A stretch of 64,000 bases of DNA from Gammaproteobacteria bacterium (lineage in GTDB: Bacteria > Pseudomonadota > Gammaproteobacteria > UBA6429 > Thiohalophilaceae): assembly GCA_026197095.1 (NCBI GenBank), contig JAPHTF010000012.1:1-64000 (forward strand), given 5' to 3'. Positions within the stretch are counted from its first letter, which is position 1. Each line of letters starts with the position of its first letter. The position numbers and the translations under genes were made by a program. A model generated the notes under the pieces. That model did not search any database. It had not been told where the DNA came from and saw only the letters and a program-made list of their open reading frames with translations. Positions 24,362 to 34,379 of this stretch are shown in pieces.

Positions 24362-26167
24362 TTATAAGAAAAGCCATTGTTTTTGTCGTTTAGCAACTTC
24401 GTCACTCATGTTTTCATCAAGCTGTAAGTAACACGTAGTGAGTTCTGCTGCTTGAAGCGTGAGGGTGAACACTTTAAGTTCATCACGTCGAAAGGCATGA
24501 ATACGGAGTTGTTCACCTTCTTGATAGCTGTTAACAATATTATTTATAGTCGGGTTGTTAACTTTTAAATCATTTACGGCAATAATAATATCACCAGCGG
24601 AAAGTCCTGCAATTTCTGCGCTTTCATCAGTAAAGACGTGTGTGATTTTTGCGCCTAAAGGGTCGTCTTCAAAGCGCGCACCAATAGATGTTGTTTGGCC
24701 ATTGTTATCCTTGGCTGGCAAACCACCTTTGTCTTCGACAGAGACAGTAGGGCGCAGTTTATACTCCACGCCAAAATCAGCAAGCATTGTTTCGAGTGGT
24801 AGCTCATCAACACCATATAAATAGCGTTCAAAAAAATCAGTTAAATCAAGACCCGCAATATTGCTACATATTTTTTCAATCTCACCTTCTGGTACGCCAA
24901 TCGATTTTTTACCAAAATGTATCCACAAATAGCGCATTACATCATCAAGGGAATTTTTATTATTAGTTTGTTTGCGAATTGTAAGATCTAAACACAATGC
25001 GAGCAGTCCGCCTTTGGCGTAATAGCTTACAATGCTATTTGGTGCGCTTTCATCTTGTTTGTAAAATTTTGTCCAGGCCTCGAAACTCGATTCTGCAATA
25101 CTTTGAATTAAACGACCTTTGCCGCGTAATACGCGTGTAATCGTTTGCCCAAGCAGTTCAAGATAACTTTCTATAGATATAACTTTGCTGCGTGCCAGCG
25201 CAAGTTCATCATAGTATGAGGTAATACCCTCAAATGCCCATAGCTGGCGCGTATATGTTTCACTTGTTAAGTCGTAGGGCATGAACCCTTCGGGCTTAAT
25301 GCGTTTCACATTCCATGTATGAAAATATTCATGGCTGCATAAGCCTAAAAAGGTTCGGTACTTTTCATCTGGTTCAGCGGGATGATTTTTTAGTGGCAGA
25401 TTACTGCGACTGCACATCAGGCTTGTTGAGCTACGATGTTCCAGGCCACCATATCCATCGCCCGTCACCATTGCAAGAAAGATATACTCGTCTAATTCAG
25501 GCAATTCGCCAAACATAGAGCAATGTGTCTGACAGATTTTAGCCAGATCGTGTTTGAGTCTTTCGCTATCTGCCCGCTGTATTCCGGTTAACGCCATTGT
25601 GTGTTTTTTGTTTTCAACTGAAAACTTAAACTCTGTCTGCGTGCCGATTTCAACAGGGTGATCAATAAGATCGTCATAATCACAGGCCAGGTAGGTACCA
25701 AACCCTAATGAATCAATTTTTTTACTTCTAAGTGAGGTTGTAATATGCCAGTCTGAATATAGCTCATCGTCAGGCTGTTTAATGTCGACACTACATGACT
25801 CTGCTTCAAAACCATGTGGCATTAAAAATAAACTTGTACCGTTATAAAAAGCGTGGCTCATATCAAAATGAGCAGATCGTACTGATAAATCCCAGGCATA
25901 TACTTCATATTCAAGTAAAAGGGGGGCATTAACAGCCTCTGCTTGCCATGTGCTTTTATCAAGTTTAGTAAGTGTTATGTTTTTATTATTAGCTTCAGCT
26001 TTAACACGGATGATATTTTTAGCAAAATCGCGAATCATATAGCTACCTGGAATCCAGGCGGGCAATGAGACTACCTGGCCATTTTTATCCGGGTTCTTAA
26101 TCTCTAGTGTTACTTTGAAAATATGGGCATGTGGGTTAAAGAGGTTAACCGTGTATTTTATGTTCAT
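24362..26167 (-). CDS. M61 family metallopeptidase with C-terminal PDZ domain
   Basis: 601 aa. The zinc motif HEYFH is at residues 279-283 (HEYFHTWNVKRIKP), with the third ligand expected in the following WAFEGITSYYDEL. The N-terminal beta-rich domain (about 1-180) and a PDZ domain near 490-560 (TDESAEIAGLSAGDIIIAVN) complete the usual architecture. M61 enzymes are glycyl aminopeptidase-type proteases. No signal peptide is seen. The coding start overlaps the stop of the preceding gene by 4 bp. Confidence 0.92.
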   Translation of the reverse strand: MNIKYTVNLFNPHAHIFKVTLEIKNPDKNGQVVSLPAWIPGSYMIRDFAKNIIRVKAEANNKNITLTKLDKSTWQAEAVNAPLLLEYEVYAWDLSVRSAHFDMSHAFYNGTSLFLMPHGFEAESCSVDIKQPDDELYSDWHITTSLRSKKIDSLGFGTYLACDYDDLIDHPVEIGTQTEFKFSVENKKHTMALTGIQRADSERLKHDLAKICQTHCSMFGELPELDEYIFLAMVTGDGYGGLEHRSSTSLMCSRSNLPLKNHPAEPDEKYRTFLGLCSHEYFHTWNVKRIKPEGFMPYDLTSETYTRQLWAFEGITSYYDELALARSKVISIESYLELLGQTITRVLRGKGRLIQSIAESSFEAWTKFYKQDESAPNSIVSYYAKGGLLALCLDLTIRKQTNNKNSLDDVMRYLWIHFGKKSIGVPEGEIEKICSNIAGLDLTDFFERYLYGVDELPLETMLADFGVEYKLRPTVSVEDKGGLPAKDNNGQTTSIGARFEDDPLGAKITHVFTDESAEIAGLSAGDIIIAVNDLKVNNPTINNIVNSYQEGEQLRIHAFRRDELKVFTLTLQAAELTTCYLQLDENMSDEVAKRQKQWLFL

Positions 26168-26958
26168 TCAGTTACTTCAGGTTGAGTGTCAAGTTTTGTT
26201 TCAGGTTTATTTACTTTTACATATAAATAAATTAATTTTTTATTATCTTTTTTTGTCGAATACGTTTTTGAGTCATCGCTTTGTGTGATTTTCTTGCTTG
26301 AGGCGACTTCTAACCATTCACCCGTTTTTCCAACAATCGTCGTATCGAGTTCTGTGTGTTGTATAGCACCCGCTATGTCATCACTTGGTGTTGAAATATT
26401 TAAACCTACCTGGATGACTGACCAGTCACTAAATTCATGCACTTTGAATATATAATTTTGACTGACTTTCTTGTATGTAAAGGATTGTGTTTCAGTACCA
26501 TCTGCATAACGTTTTCTTTCGGCAAGCGGAATTGAAATACCTGTGTTGAGGCTTACCCATTGTCGCTCTGTAATTGACATGGATTGCGATGTATTGTTAA
26601 AACTCTTACCTGATTGATATGTGTTTTCAGCCTGATTAAAATCAATATTTCGGCTTGAAGCAATAAATTCAATGGTAAGCGGGGAAGGTGGAGTATCTAT
26701 TTTTTTAACAATATGTAAAAGGGTTTTAGTTTTATTCTCTGTGCCTTTAATAATAAGAAGATTGTTTGTATGAGATATTGAAATAGATTCATCAATAAGT
26801 GACCTGAGAACTGAAATAACATCTTCACCTGTTATATATTTTAATTCTACAGATGTTACTTCTTTTTCTTCTGAATCAGGTATATCTGCTGCACTTACCA
26901 TGGTGTGTGATAATACAAAGGTAAAGGCAAAAATTATTAGGTTAAGTGTTTTACTCAT
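26164..26958 (-). CDS. Secretin N-domain-like periplasmic protein
   Basis: 264 aa with a signal peptide (about 1-23, ending VSAA). The segment SVELKYITGEDVISVLRSLI, then LLIIKGTENKTKTLLHIVKKIDTPP, is the pattern of a secretin short-domain (NolW/STN-like). The rest (about 95-245) is beta-rich and resembles the beginning of a secretin domain, but is too short for a pore. It could be a truncated secretin relative or a periplasmic adaptor. It overlaps both neighbours by four bases in the operon. Confidence 0.6.
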   Translation of the reverse strand: MSKTLNLIIFAFTFVLSHTMVSAADIPDSEEKEVTSVELKYITGEDVISVLRSLIDESISISHTNNLLIIKGTENKTKTLLHIVKKIDTPPSPLTIEFIASSRNIDFNQAENTYQSGKSFNNTSQSMSITERQWVSLNTGISIPLAERKRYADGTETQSFTYKKVSQNYIFKVHEFSDWSVIQVGLNISTPSDDIAGAIQHTELDTTIVGKTGEWLEVASSKKITQSDDSKTYSTKKDNKKLIYLYVKVNKPETKLDTQPEVTE

Positions 26959-27470
26959 ATGTGTAATCTGCGTAAGTTTGCATCAGGTGTACTATGTTCC
27001 CAAACTTCATTAAAGAAATTTGATAGCTCAGTGACTAAGCGTGGACGGTCAAAGTTCGCGAAGCCATCATAACGATCGGCATAGCGTAAATATATGACAC
27101 CTTTACCATCAAAGAGTGAGAAGGCTTCATTGTAAGATTTATATTCTTCAGAAATTTTTCGAACTTCAATACTGCTTGTGAGCTGATGAATAAGTTCAAT
27201 AAAGCGGTGTCCATTTTTGGTTATTGGGTCAGAGTCACTGACGAGAATACGTATCTTTGTAAACCTGCTCGATATTGAAAGTTGTTTAACTGCATCAAGG
27301 AAATCCAGGCTATCAAAAACACCTGGATCAAGATGCTTTGAAAGGATATCTATATTTCTTGTTGCCTGCTGCGTTAGCACTACGTTAATAATTTTCACTT
27401 CATCGCGATGCGCGAGTGTAATATCAGCATCATTTTTCTTAAATTTGGATATTTGATTATCGGACTTCAT
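26955..27470 (-). CDS. Protein of unknown function next to a GNAT (DUF7931-like)
   Basis: 171 aa, soluble, without signal peptide. The pattern KIRILVSDSDPITKNGHRFIELI and VIYLRYADRYDGFANFDRP is of a phospholipase D-like or nucleic-acid-handling fold but lacks an HKD motif. It lies between a GNAT and the secretin-like gene, with short gaps or overlaps. I recall such genes beside GNAT genes in gammaproteobacteria but cannot give a function. Confidence 0.6.
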   Translation of the reverse strand: MKSDNQISKFKKNDADITLAHRDEVKIINVVLTQQATRNIDILSKHLDPGVFDSLDFLDAVKQLSISSRFTKIRILVSDSDPITKNGHRFIELIHQLTSSIEVRKISEEYKSYNEAFSLFDGKGVIYLRYADRYDGFANFDRPRLVTELSNFFNEVWEHSTPDANLRRLHI

Positions 27471-27488
27471 AAAATCTTACCAGGTTAT

Positions 27489-27911
27489 TTAACCGAGATA
27501 TTGCATATTGTAGTGTGGTATTTCTGCATCCAGATAGCGATCACTTGTTACAGTAAAACCGTATTTTTTATAAAATCCGACTGCGTGCTCTTGTGCGGAT
27601 AATTTTATCGTCATAATCGAGCACTCTTGTGCCATGGCGAGCATATATTTAAGCATGTTTTCACCAATTTTACGATTTCCGTACTCTTTTAGAACAGACA
27701 TTCTTCCTATATGCCCGTCTTTTAACAACCTCGCTGTTCCTACGGGCTTATTGTCATAATAGGCTAAAATATGAGCAGAATCATTATCAAATTCATCCCA
27801 TTCCAGTTCAACAGGAACATGTTGTTCTTTAATAAATACAGAAGTGCGGATATGCTCTATGTCAGTAAAACTGTTAGCAAAGTTGACGGTCTTAATACTA
27901 ATCTTACTCAT
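27489..27911 (-). CDS. GNAT-family N-acetyltransferase
   Basis: 140 aa from the ATG at 27911, which overlaps the roxA stop (ATGAGTAA), so the genes are coupled; an earlier start in the roxA frame is less likely. It shows the acetyl-CoA loop (RMSVLKEYGNRKIGENMLKYML) and the C-terminal LSAQEHAVGFYKKYGF motif of ElaA-type GNATs. The substrate is unknown. It resembles the gene at 13734-14165 in length and motif, a possible paralogue. Confidence 0.85.
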   Translation of the reverse strand: MSKISIKTVNFANSFTDIEHIRTSVFIKEQHVPVELEWDEFDNDSAHILAYYDNKPVGTARLLKDGHIGRMSVLKEYGNRKIGENMLKYMLAMAQECSIMTIKLSAQEHAVGFYKKYGFTVTSDRYLDAEIPHYNMQYLG

Positions 27912-29055
27912 CAGAAAATTCGATATAACCTGCATTAAAAAGTTCGCATAAAAATGCTAATGTGTTTTCATCATCAAGCAGTGTTTTCAGTTCTTCATAT
28001 ACATAAATATGCTGGTTACAAAATAGTTTAGCCATCTCATTGGTATCAGGCTTGAGAGTATATTTTGTGCCATTTATAAATAAACTGAGATGACCATTTT
28101 GATCATAGAGGTAATTTACTCTAACCGATGCAATACGCCGAAGACGACCTGATTCTTTATAAGAATTAATGAATTCTATTGGAGTAAGTTCATTTTCTTC
28201 CAGGTTCTCGTCGTTAGTAAGGTAATCAGTAATGAATCGCCCGTACCAGTTTTCAAGTCGGGTTCTATCTTTGAATTGTGAAAGCAGTATTTCCTGAACC
28301 TTACTTATAGCATCAGAGGTGATTTCACCAGGATTTTGCTGGCCTGATAAATCAGGATCGTTATAGCGCAGGTTGTCAGTTAGCTCAGAAATATGATCAT
28401 CGACATAGCTGCTAAGAAGCTCAGCATGTGAGGGTGCTCGAAAGCCAATTGAAAAGGTCATGCAATTTTCAAGACCAATACCGTAATGTGACACATTGGG
28501 GGGTAAATACAACATATCACCCGCCTCAAGTATCCATTCTAATTCAGCAGTAAAGTGCTTAATGATTTTTAAAGGGCTATCCGCTTCAAAATTATCTTCA
28601 TCGACAGGCTGTTCACTTATCATCCATTTTCTTCTACCGCTGGCTTGCAGTAAAAATACATCATACTGATCGAGATGAGGGCCAACACTTCCCTCGGGTG
28701 CAGCATAACTCGCCATGAGATCATCAACTCGCCAACTTGGAATGAAGTTGAACTGATGCAAAAGGTCATCAAATTCTGGAAAGACTTTGTTTAAACCTTG
28801 TATTAAAAGTGTCCAGTGACTTTCAGGCAGTGTAGAAAATCGTGATTCCCGGAATGGCCCGTTTTCCAGACTCCACTTAATGCCAGATTTATTTTCCTGA
28901 ATAATACGTGATTCAATAAAATCTTCGCAAGCCAGCCCGGCTAATTCTTCAGCTGAGATTGGGGGCTGGTAGTCTGGAAAAGCAGAACGAATTAATAGCG
29001 GCTTTTTTTGCCAGTAATTTTTAAGAAAGTCAGTGATGTCAAAGTTGTCAATCAA
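27904..29055 (-). CDS. roxA: Ribosomal oxygenase RoxA (YcfD), JmjC-type
   Basis: 383 aa. Fe(II) ligands are His127 and Asp129 (VGPHLDQYDVFLLQ) and His190 (YLPPNVSHYG). The family hydroxylates an arginine of ribosomal protein L16. The length fits E. coli YcfD plus its C-terminal winged-helix-like part. It sits next to the GGDEF gene and purB; in E. coli ycfD is also near purB, so the neighbourhood supports the call. Confidence 0.93.
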   Translation of the reverse strand: MIDNFDITDFLKNYWQKKPLLIRSAFPDYQPPISAEELAGLACEDFIESRIIQENKSGIKWSLENGPFRESRFSTLPESHWTLLIQGLNKVFPEFDDLLHQFNFIPSWRVDDLMASYAAPEGSVGPHLDQYDVFLLQASGRRKWMISEQPVDEDNFEADSPLKIIKHFTAELEWILEAGDMLYLPPNVSHYGIGLENCMTFSIGFRAPSHAELLSSYVDDHISELTDNLRYNDPDLSGQQNPGEITSDAISKVQEILLSQFKDRTRLENWYGRFITDYLTNDENLEENELTPIEFINSYKESGRLRRIASVRVNYLYDQNGHLSLFINGTKYTLKPDTNEMAKLFCNQHIYVYEELKTLLDDENTLAFLCELFNAGYIEFSDE

Positions 29056-29071
29056 AGTTTATATTTTCTTA

Positions 29072-30082
29072 TCAAAAGAGTTCAATATCACCATCATTAA
29101 TTTTAGTATCCTGTATTTTATTTTGACTGATTAATGACTCAAAGCTAAATGTTTTATTGCGACCATGTTCTTTTGCGTAATATAGCGCTTTATCTGCCCG
29201 TTCTATTATGGAAGATAAAGGAATTTTATTATTAAACTCACAAAATCCGATGCTTGTGGTGACTTTATTTTCCATAGGGTAGTTAAATTGTTCAGTGTTT
29301 TCTCTGAACCTGTTCAAAATTGTTTCAGCTAATTCTAAATCGACATGATGTAATAACACCGCAAACTCTTCGCCACCGTATCTAAACAGCATATCACTGT
29401 CGCGAAATGTTTTTTTCATCAGGTTAGAGAAAAGTAGTAAAACTTCATCTCCGTAAACATGACCGAATTTATCATTAACCTGTTTAAAAAAATCTATATC
29501 AAGTAAAGCAAAGGCAAATTTACACGGTTCATCACCTGCACGATTTTCCAGGTCAAAGTTTTCATGGAGTTTTACCAGTTGGGAGTCGAATGACTGCCTG
29601 TTTAAAAGCCCGGTAAGGGAATCTGTTTCTTTATTTCTTAGCAGGTGAACCTGGTGATTATAGGCGCTGAGAAGCGTGTAAACATAGTGTTCATCAATGA
29701 CATCTTCACATATGGTAATTAATAGCCCACGATTTGAACGTTCACTTTCAACGGTGAAAACCTGAACGAAATTTTCGGTAGGCAAATACTTGAACCCATC
29801 AAATGACATAGCGCTATCATCTGAAGACAGCTTCATGAGCTGGTTTTTATTAATACAGTTTTTATTTTTGCTACGACAGGCGATTAAAGTCGGCGAGAAT
29901 TTTTTTTCGTGGGCATCATATATGCTGTAGCCTTGCTCATATAGATAAAACTCACCTGCAGGGTATGATTTTTCAAGCACATCCAGTAATGCCTTACGAA
30001 GATGTTCTATATCTTCTTGTCGAATCAAGCTGAGCAGATCTTTGACCGGACAATCTATTTTATTATTTAATTTTAACTCCAT
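29072..30082 (-). CDS. GGDEF diguanylate cyclase with N-terminal sensor region
   Basis: 336 aa. The GGEEF active-site motif is at 236-240 (FRYGGEEFAVLL), preceded by the substrate and metal segment DIDFFKQVNDKFGHVYGDEVL. The N-terminal 150 residues look like a GAF-type sensor, with a DSLTGLLNR junction. No membrane segment is present, so it is cytoplasmic. No RxxD inhibitory site is apparent before the motif. It is between roxA and purB and is co-transcribed. Confidence 0.92.
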   Translation of the reverse strand: MELKLNNKIDCPVKDLLSLIRQEDIEHLRKALLDVLEKSYPAGEFYLYEQGYSIYDAHEKKFSPTLIACRSKNKNCINKNQLMKLSSDDSAMSFDGFKYLPTENFVQVFTVESERSNRGLLITICEDVIDEHYVYTLLSAYNHQVHLLRNKETDSLTGLLNRQSFDSQLVKLHENFDLENRAGDEPCKFAFALLDIDFFKQVNDKFGHVYGDEVLLLFSNLMKKTFRDSDMLFRYGGEEFAVLLHHVDLELAETILNRFRENTEQFNYPMENKVTTSIGFCEFNNKIPLSSIIERADKALYYAKEHGRNKTFSFESLISQNKIQDTKINDGDIELF

Positions 30083-30100
30083 CTTTTATAGTTAAATAAA

Positions 30101-31483
<1,383 letters not shown>

Positions 31484-31709
31484 TTAACTAAATAACGCGT
31501 AAAAATTTGGTCATATTCTACCTTCAATTAACTGTAAATGATATTGGGGAGCATAGCTAAAATTTGCTAATTCCTAATAAAATCATGTAGATATAATTAG
31601 ATTAATCAATAATTGATGTTGCTTAGGTTTTTCGCTACTCTCAAGTACCCCCAATAAAACACAATAACAATATTTAATCAGAACTTTAATCAGAACATGG
31701 AGTGACACA

Positions 31710-32024
31710 ATGATTGTGAGCAACCTCGAAGTTGTACCAGGGAAAAGAACCATTAAGCATTTTGGTTTGGTGCAGGGCAGTTCAGTACGGGCTAAACATG
31801 TGGGCCGTGATTTTATGGCGGGCCTGAAGAATATATTTGGCGGAGAACTAAAGGGGTACACCGAATTACTACAAGAATCGCGTGAAGAGGCCTATAACCG
31901 TATGTTAGAACAGGCAAAAGCCACAGGTGCTAATGCAGTACTGAATGTGCGTTTTTCAACATCCAGTATTGCTGCAGGGGCGGCAGAACTCTTTGCCTAT
32001 GGAACTGCGGTGACCCTTGAGTGA
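31710..32024 (+). CDS. YbjQ/UPF0145 family protein
   Basis: 104 aa, full-length for the family, with VQGSSVRAKHVGRDFMAGLK, a FGGELKGY turn and the ending NAVLNVRFSTSS...FAYGTAV. The family forms pentamers; the function is unknown and often listed as heavy-metal-binding. It begins a three-gene plus-strand set with a second YbjQ-like gene and an M48 peptidase. The ribosome site is GGAGTG. Confidence 0.88.
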   Translation: MIVSNLEVVPGKRTIKHFGLVQGSSVRAKHVGRDFMAGLKNIFGGELKGYTELLQESREEAYNRMLEQAKATGANAVLNVRFSTSSIAAGAAELFAYGTAVTLE

Positions 32025-32053
32025 TCCAGTACTAAAAGCAGGAGGCTTTCACA

Positions 32054-32500
32054 ATGTATGATCTCATTATATTTATTGTTCTTCTTGCGTTGGGCTATGG
32101 CTTTGGGCGATACGCTGAATCGAAACATTATAAATCGATAATAAAACGCGAAAAAGAGCTCAATAAAATTCCCGCAGTTGCGACACGTATTCCACCAATA
32201 AGAAGACAGGATTTAAATAGCCAGTTGGTGGCAGGTAATGTGGTTATCTCTATCGATTATTTTAAACGTTTCATCGCGGGCTTACGTAATATTTTTGGTG
32301 GTCGGGTAACGTCATATGAAACATTACTCGATCGCGCTCGCCGTGAAGCAATACTTCGAATGAAAGAAGAAGCCGAAAAACTCAATGCTGAACTTGTGTT
32401 TAATATTAAGCTTGAAACATCCAGTATTCATAAGGGACGCGGTAATTCAATCGGATCAGTTGAAGTGTTAGCTTATGGCACAGCGCTTTATCCATCATAA
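32054..32500 (+). CDS. Membrane-anchored YbjQ-like protein
   Basis: 148 aa. Residues 3-18 form a membrane helix (LIIFIVLLALGYGFG), followed by a basic linker. From about 65 on it repeats the YbjQ core (FKRFIAGLRNIFGGRVTSYE, LVFNIKLETSSI, EVLAYGTALY). It is thus a paralogue of the upstream gene fused to an N-terminal anchor. The gap is 29 bp. Confidence 0.85.
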   Translation: MYDLIIFIVLLALGYGFGRYAESKHYKSIIKREKELNKIPAVATRIPPIRRQDLNSQLVAGNVVISIDYFKRFIAGLRNIFGGRVTSYETLLDRARREAILRMKEEAEKLNAELVFNIKLETSSIHKGRGNSIGSVEVLAYGTALYPS

Positions 32501-32514
32501 GTATTTAAACAATA

Positions 32515-33375
32515 ATGGACTATTCAAATCCCGAACTGCCTGAAGGTATTAATACTAGCAAGGAACATCCGTTAAAAGAGTTCTTTATTTTAACGGCAGG
32601 TATACTGGCACTTGTCTTTATTGTTATCTCAACGCTTATCTTACTGGTTGATAATTTTGCCGATAAAATTCCTTTTGAACTGGAAAATGAATTACCTGTT
32701 ACCAGCATTATAAAATACGAACAGGCAGAAAAATTGCCACCCTATCTTGAAAAAGTCACGCACAAAGTACTGAAGAGTTTTGAGCTTCCTGAAGAAATAA
32801 AAATCACCTTTCATTATGTCAATGATGATACGGTCAATGCATTTGCAACATTAGGTGGCCATATTGTTTTATATCGAGGTTTAATAGAAAAGTTAAAGCA
32901 TGAGGAAGAGCTTGCTATGGTTATTGCGCATGAAATTGCGCATATAAAATACCGGCATCCCATTATGAGTGCGAGTCATGGCATAGTCGTAGGGATAGTT
33001 TTAACTGCACTGAATAGTACATCAGGTAATTCAATTGTTAGTGATTTAATGGGAACAACAGGTACGGCTACATTGATGAAGTTTTCGCGCGATTTTGAAT
33101 ATCAGGCAGATAAAGACGCGATTAATAGTTTAATAAAGTTATACGGTCATGCAGAAGGCGCATTAGGTTTATTTAAAGTGTTTGAAGAGGAGCAAGGAAA
33201 TCAATTGAATTTTGAATTTCTTGCAACCCATCCCTTAACAGATAACCGTATTTCTCAAACAACGAGAATGATTAATGCAAATCCGAATAAACAAAGTCAT
33301 ACCATGAGGGCTTACCCTGATAGTTTTAAAGAATGGTTAAAAATCCAAAAAGAGAAGACTGATGAGAGCAAATGA
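32515..33375 (+). CDS. M48 family zinc metallopeptidase
   Basis: 286 aa. One membrane helix at about 23-46 is followed by the zinc motif HEIAH at 139-143 (VIAHEIAHIKYRHP); the third ligand is expected in EYQADKDA near 198. It fits the periplasmic/membrane HtpX/BepA-like group with a single anchor. The preceding YbjQ-like stop is 14 bp away, so translation is probably coupled. Confidence 0.9.
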   Translation: MDYSNPELPEGINTSKEHPLKEFFILTAGILALVFIVISTLILLVDNFADKIPFELENELPVTSIIKYEQAEKLPPYLEKVTHKVLKSFELPEEIKITFHYVNDDTVNAFATLGGHIVLYRGLIEKLKHEEELAMVIAHEIAHIKYRHPIMSASHGIVVGIVLTALNSTSGNSIVSDLMGTTGTATLMKFSRDFEYQADKDAINSLIKLYGHAEGALGLFKVFEEEQGNQLNFEFLATHPLTDNRISQTTRMINANPNKQSHTMRAYPDSFKEWLKIQKEKTDESK

Positions 33376-33405
33376 CGGCAGCTTCCGATTTAACTTATTG
33401 TGAAG

Positions 33406-34326
33406 TTATCCCAATAGTGCATTTAAATGTGCAGCGACACAACGGCCGAGAGCGGAGAGAGCATATCCACCTTCCAATGCAGAGACAATTCTCCCCTTTG
33501 CATACTTATCTGCAATTGTTTTAATTTCGCGGGTTACCCAGGCATAGTCCTGTTCTACCAGATGCAGGTTAGCCATATCGTCTTCAACATGTGCATCAAA
33601 ACCTGCGGAGATCAGAATTAATTCAGGCTGGAATGCCTCTAGCCTGGGTAACCAGTTAGATTTCACCGTAGTACGGAATGCCACACTACCTGTCCCTGCG
33701 GCTAACGGCACATTAACAATATGATTTGCCACAACATGGCTACCGGTATTCGGATAAAAGGGATGCTGGAAAGTTGAACAAAGTAAAACTTCAGGTGTTT
33801 CCCGGAAGATATCCTCAGTGCCATTACCATGATGGACATCAAAATCGATAATTGCGATTCTCTTCAACTGATGTGTCTGCAATGTATGGGCGGCGCCTAC
33901 TGCAATATTATTAAAGATACAAAAGCCCATGGCCTTATTATGTTCGGCGTGATGACCGGGAGGGCGCACATTACAAAAGGCGGCTTCGCTTTGTCCTGAC
34001 ATAACCAGGTCGACGCCAAGCACCACTGCACCGGCTGCACGTAAAGCAGCGTATAAGGTGTGTGGATTCATGCATGTATCCGGGTCTAGCCAAACCATAC
34101 CCTGATCAGGTGCTTTGTGAAAAATGGAGTCAACATACTCAGGATCATGCACCCGACACAGCTGCTCACGACTTGCCAGTGGTGCATCATGGTGCTGCAA
34201 AACCATATCTAAGCCGCTCGATATTAACTGGTCTTGAATTGCACTTAACCGGGCTGGACTCTCAGGATGATGAGATCCCATTTCATGTAGTGCGCAATCC
34301 GGGTGTGAAATTAAGGAAATTGCCAT
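33406..34326 (-). CDS. Histone deacetylase-like amidohydrolase
   Basis: 306 aa. The class II HDAC signature is present: RPPGHHAEHNKAMGFC for the charge relay and IAIIDFDVHHGNGTED for zinc binding. The Tyr/Gly active-site region ISAGFDAH is also seen. Bacterial members deacetylate acetylpolyamines or acetyl-lysine. It is adjacent to an acyl-CoA synthetase/acetyltransferase, the same pair seen in many bacteria, which suggests a joint role in reversible protein or metabolite acetylation. Confidence 0.93.
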   Translation of the reverse strand: MAISLISHPDCALHEMGSHHPESPARLSAIQDQLISSGLDMVLQHHDAPLASREQLCRVHDPEYVDSIFHKAPDQGMVWLDPDTCMNPHTLYAALRAAGAVVLGVDLVMSGQSEAAFCNVRPPGHHAEHNKAMGFCIFNNIAVGAAHTLQTHQLKRIAIIDFDVHHGNGTEDIFRETPEVLLCSTFQHPFYPNTGSHVVANHIVNVPLAAGTGSVAFRTTVKSNWLPRLEAFQPELILISAGFDAHVEDDMANLHLVEQDYAWVTREIKTIADKYAKGRIVSALEGGYALSALGRCVAAHLNALLG

Positions 34327-34379
34327 AAATTTTTTCCATTGTTCTTTGTTGCAACCAGGACAAACTTACAACACATCAT

